DNA from: Turbatrix aceti
Lineage: Eukaryota > Nematoda > Chromadorea > Rhabditida > Panagrolaimidae
Assembly (NCBI GenBank): GCA_963969345.1
Contig: OZ017767.1
Span: 2,046,001-2,110,000 of the forward strand
DNA: 64,000 nt
Reading direction: 5' to 3'
Numbering within the stretch: position 1 is the first letter of the stretch; each line of letters opens with the position of its first letter. Positions 22,320 through 32,789 of the stretch are shown here, one piece after another. The notes under the pieces were generated by a model, which was not told the DNA's origin, did not search any database, and saw nothing but the letters and a program-made list of their open reading frames with translations. Both the position numbers and the translations under genes were made by a program.

Positions 22320-24556
22320 TCCTACATGATCGAATCCAAATCCAGAGAGCGTGTTCCGGATACAACGGTAAAGATACATTCGAGAAAGATTTCCATTCAT
22401 CTTTCATGCCGCAAGCTTCGACTGCCATCACATCTTGAAGAAGGTTGGACTCCAACGTTTTTATTTGACACAAAACTTAGTTTCTATTACATTAAAGAGT
22501 TACGGTGGGCAAGTGATCATGGATCGGAATTGGGTTACTAGGCCCTGCCCTCTGGGCATACACCACGAAAAAGTTATGCCGTTTGCACGTAACACTTCTT
22601 ATGTAGTTTTATAGTTGGCGGATCCAACATAGCCTCCATACGGAACCATCGTAGCGCAGTCGTTCAAAAAAAATAAGTTGCATGAAACCGCAATGTAGAA
22701 CATTCTGCAGTGATAAATGCTATCTATCCCACCCCCCGTAGATTCAACTAACCAATGGGTTACGGAAGTCTTCATCATTAAGAAAAATCCGCACTGTAGG
22801 AAGGCGTTTGGTGATTTTTTTAATAAATGTTAACCAAAGATGATTAACTCTTGACAGAAGACGGTAGTATGTGTTCCTGAGATTGCATTGCATCGAATTC
22901 GAATAATGAATTAAAATTGGAAAGTTGACGCGCCAGGCGATCCTCAATCGTATAGTACATATTACGTGTGTATGTATGACGCGCTACACCACTAATAATT
23001 CATTCAGACTTTTCCAGTATTTCTTAACTGAACATTTTTATTTTAGACATCTAGAAACAACGATATACTACAATGTATGTGTGGCCAAAAAAGAAAATCA
23101 AAACCCAAGAACGGTCCTTTCGACCGAAATAATCAGTAACCGGAGTAAAAAAATGTGTAAATGTAAGGGGAATAAATAAATATAATACATACAACAAAAT
23201 TCAGCAGAAAGTACTAAACATTTGTAATGTAAACAGTCGTTCTGAAAAAACGTTAGATAAATTTACTTTGTTCAGATGATTTTGGTGAACAAATTGTTCT
23301 GGGAAATAAAATAATTTACTACTTCGGTACGTTCAGGGTAATATCGACTTTTTTGTTACCCTGTGCACAGGTTTGTGCATGGTTGCATAAATGTGCGTGA
23401 GCCTTAACGTGACTGATCTCATTTCTCACCGTTTGTCCCGTTGGATGTACAGAAATCATCAAATTCTCGCTATTGTTATTTAACGGACACCACAATGTAC
23501 GCTCCATATCACTGTAGTGCATGTCAACGGAGTGCACATGATCGCTACCAAACATCTCGAACACTCGGAACACAACAAGACCGTGACACCAATTTCGTTA
23601 AAAGAAAAAGAAAAAACAGTAAAAGTAATAAAATACAATCATCCTACTGTCAAGAGTTTGATGAAAATTGGGAAAAAGCACGAAAAACGTGTGCATGACG
23701 CTAAAAACAAAGAAACAAGACCGGCAGCTTTTTGAGCACGTTAACCAGAAAAAGTCATCGTTCAAAACACAACTCATGATTAACAACAGGTGCACTCGCG
23801 GGTACCTGTCACTTGCGAATGCCTGTCACACTAACTTTTGGAAGTCAAAAGGCATAACGCACAGAATATAAATACAGTTACAATGCAGAAAATACAATGT
23901 TAAATACAACTGTGATTGGAAACGTTCATAAATATCACATACAAGTTGAGCAATAAAAGTACAAAACCAATTTTTTTGTTCACCAAATTAATTCGTTTTG
24001 CAAAGCTCTACGGATAAGAAAATCAGAAATAAAATAATTGCATAAAAAATATAACTAGGACAAAAGAATACCGTAAACATTAACCAACCTCAAACACAAA
24101 TGATCAGAACTCGTTGTCCGTATCAAACGCGAAAACGATATTTAAATGGTATTTGTGGATCAAGAACAATCAAATGATTTGTTGCCTAAAAATAAATTAT
24201 CTAATTAAGTCTGAACTAAAAAAACTATACTTACCCGGTTTCTAACACTTTGTAAACAAGAAGAACCATTTTATTGTTTCGTTATCCGCAGCAAAAGAGG
24301 TTAGCAAAACTGAGCAAGCGTTTGAAATGTTAGTGGTTGCGCGCAGTTAGCACCGCAATAGTGCGCAAACTCATGTAAATATGTATCAAAATACTAACTA
24401 ATCCAAACCCAATAAAATCGTTTTCACAAAGAAATGTAATAAAAATTATTTAATATTAATCGCAACAACCGTTTCAAATATATAAAATTCAAATTCTTAC
24501 AGTTTTTGTACTTCAAATACACGATTGAGAGTTGGATATCATTCGTTCTTCTTTTT
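22320..24556. other. Spacer between MLT-10-like genes E and F
   Basis: AT-rich, no gene seen. It holds the distal promoter blocks of E and the TGACACC motif at 23584-23590, about 970 bp beyond the stop of gene F, farther than in the other units. Confidence 0.6.
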
Positions 24557-26248
24557 CTAACTAAGGAACGTCGGTGACAAGATAACTTCTGCCATAAAGA
24601 AAGGCGAGGATATGACAGGAGATGCCACCTGGGGCGACAGCACAACCGCCATCAAAGCCAGTGGATTGAAAACCAGCGGAGTCAGGACGTGGGGTGTTAG
24701 GACGAGAGGAGTGCCGACACTGAAAAATTTTGAACATTTAAATGCAAATCAAAAAATGCAATAGCTCACCTAGGTGACAAGATAAAAGGCGAGAGGATGT
24801 TTGGATTCAGGATAAAAGGCGTAAAAACTTGAGGTGATAAAATGAAAGGACAAAGGATGGTTGGTGACAGCACAAATGGATTGAACATTCCCGGACAGAG
24901 AACGAAAGGATTCATGATCTAAAAGGTGATTAATTGTAGTTGTTTTTTTAATCAGAAACTTACAAGTGGTGAGATAATGATAGGGACAAAAACGAAGGGA
25001 TCAAGGATGGCAGGTGCAATGACACGAGGACTTAGGACAACCGGCAGGAAAAGCCATGGAGCTGAAATTTGTGTTTGTTTACCAAACTATCAAACATGCA
25101 ACTCACAGAGAATAACGGAACTGAAAAGCGCAGGAGATCCAATAAGCGCTGATAGAACCAGTGTGCAAAGCACAAAATTGACCGATGCACCTTCTGGATT
25201 CCATACGACAGGATCCAGCAAAATGTTAGTTAACACGATCGTTTCTCCAAGATAGCGCTTGTGTCGACCATGTTGATTCTGGCGAGTGTGCTCCAGAGCA
25301 AGCTGTTGGATTTCGTACATCATCTGATTGTGATACTCTTCGTGAGTTATGTTGGTCAGGATATCGAGAAGAGTCTGGTTGGCGTACGGCGATTCTTTAC
25401 CGTACATGAGATGCAACTGGTCGTGGTTCAGCATCGCGTAGCCCGTTTCGTTCATCTCTTTTACCTGTTCCTTGGTGTAGCTTTTAACAAGCTGCTCGAA
25501 AACATCAATGCGACGAAGTCCTTCATCATCCAGTACTTCGAGAGCCTTTTCCTTGGTGAAGTAAAGGGGTTCACCTTTGTCGTTGACCATTTCTTCCTGA
25601 TACCGTTTCTTCACAGTTTTCTGGAATTCGAAATCGATTGCTTTGTTAGCCATGCCCATGTGCTTGTCAATGTCCGTAGCTTCAAATACCATGTCCAGAA
25701 TCTGTTGCTGATCAGCGTTGCCAAAGTCTTTGAGAAGGCTGGAGAAAGACAGTGCTTTTTCGAGAGGGTTTCCCTGGTTATGAAGGGACAAAATTGAAGG
25801 CGATAGAACATCAATCGGATCTTCTCCATCGTCGAATTCATCTGCATTATCAGGCACCACGCTGAAAAGACGAGGCGATGCGACACGTAGAGTGCGGTTA
25901 TCAAAGTTTGTGGTATTCTGGCCCATCAAAGTCATGCCCAGTTTCAAACCTTGTCGAAGAAGCTGCATCACTTTTCTTTCTGGCTTGTTGTTGTTTTCTG
26001 AATCAGGATCGGACATTTCTGACAAATAATTTTGGCGTTTTTCTTTGTCAAAGAAAATGTCTTCGAGATCCGGAATTTTTCGGGCGATGCCGCGATGCGC
26101 CATTTCCAAAAGCGGATCGAGGTCTCTCATACGTTTGGCTTCTTCTCGCATGTCCTTTCTTTTTTTTAGCGTACCTTCGATGTGCATAACCTGGTCCTGC
26201 CACGGTGTAGGAGCAGTTTTGTTCTTGGCATTCAAGATCGCTCCAGTG

Positions 26249-29200
26249 CTCACAAAAAAATATGTCTAGTACAGAAATGTCTTGTTTATTTCAAAGGAAA
26301 TATGCCTTAAATCTAAAACACAAAATGTCTTGAAATAAAAAATATGACTTATCTCTGGGTACATATATGTCTTATTTGAGGTAAGAGGATAAATGTCTTA
26401 TAAGACAAGAGATTTTTGTAACCCCCCGCCGCCCGAGTGCGCTAGTCGAATTAATTGCAAAAAAAAAGGAATTTTAAGCCAAATTTAGATTTCTTTACTT
26501 TTTTTGGACCATACTAGTAAATGTGATACTATTTCAAGCATTTTGATGTGTTTTTTGGAATTGTGGGACAATTTTTGATCAAAATCGAGTAGGGTTCGGA
26601 AGAAAAAATCCACGGATCTTCGGAATGTCGATAGAAAGCTGAAAATTTCAGGGTAGACTAAAAACAAAATTTCCTTTCGAACGACATACTCAGTTTTTTG
26701 ATTGCGTGTCGATAAATGGCCGAAAAAACGTTTTTTTTCGGAAATTTGAAAATTTCGGAACTTTTTAGAAAGTTGATCGAAAAATGAATATCACCAGTCG
26801 AAAGCGAAGTATCTTTTTTATCTCCTGTGTAATTTTCATAGACTTACCACATACCTGGGGCATACGGTAGCGATTCCCCCGAACCATACTTGTTCAAACG
26901 CCTGAGGCTATGAGGTAAGGCACTGCAGAACAAAGTGAGGTAGAGCATCTTGTTAGAAATTTTTCGGCCTACAAAATCGTGTAACTCCTGAATTTCTATC
27001 TATTTTTTTGGCTTCACCAGATTAATTCGCGCAACATACACTCATTTTTGGTACCAATTTTCCAAAAATTGAAATCGAAAAAGTGGGGTCTGGGGGAAAA
27101 ATCGCCATTGACACAGTTTTGGAGCGTTGTAGCATGAATCTTGACCCTAGACGTAAAAAACCCTGTAGAATTCAAAAATTTTATTATTTTGTTCTTATAG
27201 GTTCGAGAAAGTTCCGAAAAATGCTTTTTTTTCAAAAATTCGAACTTTTAGGAATTTTTCAGTCCAAATTGAAAAAAACTAATATCATCGTCGAATTTAG
27301 AATTCATTTTTACTCCTATACTGAAATTTTCAGCAATATTGCTTTCAAACTGAACGAATGCCGATTTTTCCCCCAGACCCCACTTTTTCGATTTCAATTT
27401 TTGGAAAATTGGTACCAAAAATGAGTGTATGTTGCGCGAATTAAAATCTGGCGAGGCCAAAAAAATAGATAGAAATTCAGTGAGTTACACCATTTTGTAG
27501 GCCGAAAAATTTCTAACAAGATGCTCTACCTCACTTTGTTCTGCAGTGCCTTACCTCATAGCCTCAGGCGTTTGAACAAGTATGGTTCGGGGGAATCGCT
27601 ACCGTATGCCCCAGGAGATACGGATAGGTGCCGTGAAAATTTCACAGTAGATAAAAAAGATACCGCGCTTTCGACTGGTGATATTCACTTTTCGATCAAA
27701 GTTCTAAAAAGTTCCGAAATATTCAAATTTCCGAAAGAAAACGTTTTTTCGGTCATTTATCGACACGCATATCAAAAAACTGAGTTATGTCCGTTCGAAA
27801 GGAAATTTAGTTTTTAGTCTACCCTGAAATTTTCAGTTTTTTATCTGCGTTTTAAAGATCCTGTGGATTTTTTCTTCCGAACCCTACTCGATTTTGATCA
27901 AAAATTGTCCGATTCTTTCAAAACATGCACCAAAATCATTTTTCGAAACTTTTTCGAACGTTTAAAAATAAACTAAATAAAATTTTTGAAGTATACAGGG
28001 TTTTCTACGTTTTATGGCAAAATTCATGCTAAAACGCCCCAGAAATCACCGATGTCAGTTTGGAGGACTCTCAAAGCGAATGTTGTCGCGATCGGCTTGA
28101 GCGATTGCTCGCCTCGCTGTTTTATTATTGTCTTGCTATTTTTTGTGACATGTGTTTTATAGCTGCTGTTTTTTGATATCATATTGTTTCGCTTTTGTTT
28201 CAGATTCTTCCGACAACCTTAATCCAAGCCAATGCAACCGATCAGGAACTTCAATCGAGCAAAACCTCCGCGGAGGCCTCCATTGTCGACGTAAGTTCTT
28301 TGGAATTGTAAAAGTTTGGACGTTTTTTTCTTCTTTTTTTTTACCAATCAAGTTTCAACCTTTTCTTTAACTTTTTGTGCGATTGTTCGATGAGGTTCTG
28401 CGATTTATTAGGTAGGATTTCGATATTGCTAGCCGGATTGTCTAGAGGGGGATTCACTTTCGCAAAAAAAGATAAAAATTGGTTGAAAGGCAGTTGGCTT
28501 AAAATTTTGAGACATCAAATTTTTTGGGTTCTATTTTTATTTTCACTAAAAGTTTCAGATGACGTGTAATCCTGCTTCCTTTCAAATTAACTGTAAGTTT
28601 GAAAGAAAAACTAGGATACCGGACTAACTTTTATGTTTTTTAGGTAAATCGACTTCAATGAATGAACTGTTTACATCTAGTTGCTGTCGCCTACTCGTTT
28701 GCTCATTGGGGTATGTTTTTTTAAATTTTTCCTAGTTTTTTTTGGTTGCGTTTACTATTTTTTTTTGAAAAACCACAATTTTTGACTTGACTTTTTGGAG
28801 CAAATGTGCTTTGACTTCTTGTAAATTGGTAAATAGAATTTCCATGTCCAATGCTTGCGATGCCAGTTTTGGCTTCACAGTTGCAAAAAAGGTAAAAAAA
28901 AATTGTTCAAAAGTAGGTTGTGAATAAATGTTTTTCAAGTTCGGACAAGTAAAAATTTCGAAAATCTGACTAATTCTCACATAGTTTCAGGTAAACCGGC
29001 TACATTGAGTGAGAAGACTTCGTCAAGACCTGGACGACGACAGGAAAATCATCTGCCGATAGCTCAAAACAACGCCAGAGCAACATCATGGACAACCGAC
29101 CACTTCCCTGCGAAATCTTCATCATCTGATTGCTGTTGTTGTGTTTGGTAATTTTTTTGTTTGCCTACAAAATAAAAACTTTCTAAAACGAATGTCGAGG

Positions 29201-29442
29201 GGTTGACGAAGCGGGAAGGGGCCGAAAATTCAGCGGATATCAAAACGTATTTGACGCACTTTGCCAAGCATTTTTTAAGACATTTATGTTTTGGATTCAG
29301 TACCTACAAACACTTGCATTTGATACCCCAAATGTCTTACACGAAGCCATAAGACATTTATGTTCGATGGCCTCTAATAAGACATTTAAGTTCCAAATAT
29401 AAACCATCAAAGACTCATATTCTGAACATATTTTTTTGTGAG
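26249..29442. mobile_element. Non-autonomous inverted-repeat DNA transposon, copy 1 (3194 bp)
   Basis: The ends are 17-bp perfect inverted repeats, CTCACAAAAAAATATGT. The host dinucleotide TG is repeated on both sides (26247-26248 and 29443-29444). Both subterminal regions carry several AAATGTCTTA/TAAGACATTT motifs, as expected for transposase-binding repeats. The middle holds a large fold-back (about 26540-27935). The right third contains exon-like blocks bounded by splice consensus. No transposase could be recognised. Copy 2 lies at 41367-45266 in the opposite orientation with TA on both sides. The 2-bp TA-like duplication suggests the Tc1/mariner group but does not prove it. Confidence 0.82.
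26540..27935. repeat. Large fold-back palindrome inside transposon copy 1
   Basis: Arms of roughly 0.65 kb mirror around about 27236. GGTACCAATTTTCCAAAAA at about 27050 pairs with its complement ending about 27417, and GGACAATTTTTGATC at about 26567 pairs with the complement ending 27911. Arms are diverged, not perfect. Reading frames seen here are by-products of the repeat. Confidence 0.75.
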
Positions 29443-30183
29443 TGATCAGACGTGCGACTTGTCCAAATGGCGATAGTTTGTGAGAACTGTGAGAGAGCGC
29501 GTATGAATCCTCTGATTTCCGAACAAGATGTTTCTTGTTGTTGAAGACACCATTTTCAAAGGTATCAAATACGTCGGTTTCTCGTTTATCTCTGGCAACA
29601 CCGAACGATCCAACCCATTCCTCTGGGTCGTCTTTGAAGTTGGGTTTTATGACTTTTTCCTCTTTTTGATGATTTTTCACGCCAAATATGGATTTGGGTT
29701 TGAACCGGGCGAGCCTCTGCGGGGCTGCGGTGGTTGTCAGAGTGGGATCTTTTTTCTCAGGAGGCACAACTGTGTTTCCGAACCGTTTCTTGTATTCGAG
29801 AAGTTCCATAACGCAAGCAGCGTGCATCTGAATTGTGTCGGATTTCTTGGCGCATTTTTCGTGTTTCTTGACAATTCCTTTGGGCAGATCGATGAGCCTG
29901 AAATGCAAAAATTAGAATTTGACATGCAGTTTTTTGGAGACTTACGCTTTCGTGGCGAGAGCTGCCATGAGCCCGCTGATGGCCTGCTCCTTCCATTTGT
30001 CGAACATTTGGATCGAAGCCGTTTCATTCACTTTGATCCTGGTCACTTTCTTTTCTTCGTCCACCACCCATTTTGTAGGCTCCGCAAGTATTGGCACCAA
30101 TGAAATCCACAGAATAGAAGCAATCACAACGAATGCCCTTACAGTAAACATGTCGCAACTTTCGCGGATGCAAAAGTTTCAAA

Positions 30184-30219
30184 TGACCGATAATTAGTGG
30201 AGTACATTATCCTTTTATA
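30184..30219 (-). promoter_or_regulatory. Core promoter of paralogue F
   Basis: TATAAAAGG at 30211-30219, 60 bp upstream of the ATG, and ATCGGTCA at 30184-30191. Distal blocks at 30341-30352 and 30442-30460. Confidence 0.6.
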
Positions 30220-32789
30220 TCACTACATGATCGAATCCAAATCCAGAGAGCGTGTTCCGGATACAACGATAAAGATACATTCGAGAAAGATTTCCATTCA
30301 TCTTTCATGCCGCAAGCTTCGACTGCCATCACATCTTGAAGAAGGTTGGACTCCAACGTTTTTATTTGACACAAAACTTAGTTTCTATTACATTAAAGAG
30401 TTACGGTGGGCAAGTGATCATGGATCGGAATGGGGTTACTAGGCCCTGCCCTCTGGGCATACATCGTCAAAAACGTGCGCTATTTTCACGTAACACTTTT
30501 CATGTAGTTTATTTTCGTAGTTTGTGGAGCCAATATACCCTCCAAACGGAACGATCGTAGCGAATCAGTCAAAGAAAAACGTTGCACGGAACTTTAATGT
30601 GGAACAATGTGCAATGATGGATGGTACCTGATCCCACCCCCTGTTGATTCAACCAACCAATAGATCACGGATTGCAAAGTCATCATTATTCCGAAAAATC
30701 TGAACGGTAAGTCGTTGGTGCTGCAATCGTAATCTTCAAACATGCTAAATGTTTTACTAAAGTTAAAAACGGTTCCAGTGTTTTAGCGTTTCGTGTTTAT
30801 AAATAATTTTTTGTTCTAACTCGTATCACAAATTATTACAAGAAGAGCACAGGTATGTGGAAATTTGAGGAACCCATCTACTATATATAGAGTCCAGATG
30901 CATCTATGTACATTAATAAGATTGATGTTTTCTGCAAAACGTCATCCTGATCTGGACAACTTTTGACTGGGAATGGGACGCGTTTGATGACACTGATAAC
31001 CTCCGACGAAATTCAATATTTGTGTATTATTACCATCATTAATGATCACCAATTGGACCACTCGTGCTCGTTATTAATGATGGACTAAATTTTGCATTTC
31101 AGTTATTTAGAATCTCCGGACAACATTCATTAAAGACGATGTTCGCACGCATAATTAAACACGGGGACAACAAGGAAAAATAAAATCGTTGTAAATGTTC
31201 GCGGACACAATCATCGATCAACATTAGTTAGTTACAAAAGTTAAAACCTTTTTAAAATTTGATGAAATTAAGACATCGATGAAATATTTATTTCATGAAA
31301 CCATTTTTGATGTATGAAAACCAGAAATTCCGCTTAGTTTTCAAAAAAGATTATAGTCGAAAAACAAAATAGCCTCAGGTTATCAAAGTACGCATGTCAG
31401 TATTTTTTTGACAACGAACATTCACGGTGATATTCCGTTTGCCTTTGTCCTACTTCCATATTTTAATGCAGCGCATGATCGTGTTCTAAAAATCTGTCTC
31501 ATTTCTCACCGTTTTTCCTGTGTGGTACACAAAGATCATCAAGTCCGGTATGGTATACAAAGATCACCAGGCTCCTGCCCAGACTGTTGTTAAATCGGCT
31601 CGTTAGTGATGTGAGATGTATATACGGGGATACACATTTACCCGCACGATCGTCTCCCAAAAGATCGGGAACACTTTTAAAATACAAAAAGCCAGTGACA
31701 CCATTTTCGTACTCATTAAAGAAAGAAAAAGAAAACACGGAAGAAAGAAAACAAGGCCGGCGATCCTATACATAGAACGCTCACGAGACACTAACCCTTT
31801 TAAAATAGTCATCGTTCAAAACCCGATCAAGATAACGACCAGTGTCTGTCAAACTATGCAACGCAAAAGTGCAAAGACACGACATAAAATATAAACTACT
31901 AAAAATAAATACATACTAAATTGGGAACGTGTGAGAAAGGGTTATGTCAACGTAAAAAAAATTAGTTTAAGTTAAAACATAAACAAGAAAATTAATTTAC
32001 TTCAAATAATGCAAAAAAAAATAAAAATGTTTTGCCGATCCCGGGACACACAGTACATTTTGGTCACTGGTACTTACCATAAGGCTTAGTTAGGAGATTG
32101 TTTATAATGATTCGTCCACGTGAAAGTCAACTGTAAAAAAATTGTGAAAGATAAAGCCAATGAATAAAAAAAATTATAAAAAAGTTTTATCTTTAAAAAA
32201 AACTACAACATTTTTTTAAAATTTATTAAAACCAAAAATTGCGTTTTTGGATAATTTTGTATTTATTTATTTATTTCAGCATTCGGTGAAACGACTGTAA
32301 AGCGAATAGGCATGGAAAAAGGTTCTAGCGCTCATAAAAAACAGAAGTCATCGTTTTTTTGCACTAATGAACGCTCAAAATCACTCTGCAAGGTGCTGGT
32401 AAAAAAACCAGCGCTGAATCAAAGAACAAAATCGAGCGTACATACATTACATATGTGTTCTGTGCAATGGAGACGCTATCATCCCCTGTAACACAGAACA
32501 TAACACACAGAGTATACGCGTACACACTTGCTTACCGTATTTTATGCTTTGTACAAAGCATAAAATACGGTACGTACGTAGGAAACGTGCGAAAGTAGCA
32601 CAGATCGCACAACAGCGTCACCAAGGTCATTTTCAATTTATCTTTTCCGCGCATTCGCTCCCCTACAAAAATTAAGAAAAAAATTGTTATCGTAAGCCAT
32701 CAAATAATTTATTTTAAAAACACATTAACATACCTTCAAAAAATACAAAACCAGTAAAAAAGCATGCAAAAGGCACAAAAAACTTTAGA
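30220..32789. other. Spacer between the MLT-10-like cluster and Vps33
   Basis: No gene seen. The first 0.3 kb is gene F promoter. A TGACACCATTTTCG motif copy at 31696-31709 matches those downstream of cluster genes although no cluster gene lies beyond it, suggesting a lost or moved unit. A perfect palindrome lies at 32533-32572. Confidence 0.55.
32533..32572. repeat. Perfect 40-bp palindrome
   Basis: Arms of 20 nt, TACCGTATTTTATGCTTTGT and its exact complement, with no spacer. It is followed by TACGTACGTA. It could extrude as a cruciform or fold as an RNA hairpin; no gene context is evident. Confidence 0.75.

Larger units (their letters stand above)
24557..30151 (-). pseudogene. MLT-10-like paralogue F, exon 2 split by a 3.2-kb transposon
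   Basis: Exon 1 is 29946-30151 (signal peptide MFTVRAFVVIASIL...), exon 2 spans 25107-29897 and is interrupted at 26249-29442, exon 3 is 24964-25061, exon 4 24770-24918, exon 5 24557-24719 (TAG). Without the element and one 2-bp duplication, exon 2 is 1595 nt and the whole coding length is 2211 nt, in frame. The break falls in the LITGAIL motif. The transposon end next to exon 2b reads TTTTTTTGTGAG on the minus strand, a passable splice acceptor, so partial removal as an intron cannot be excluded. I saw no convincing matching donor at the other end. Otherwise it resembles E closely (same signal peptide and promoter). Confidence 0.82.

Noticed and set aside
27083..27424. 113-codon frame repeated at 43963-44304
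   Set aside because: Lies across the centre of the transposon fold-back; similarity comes from the repeat, and the sequence is low-complexity.
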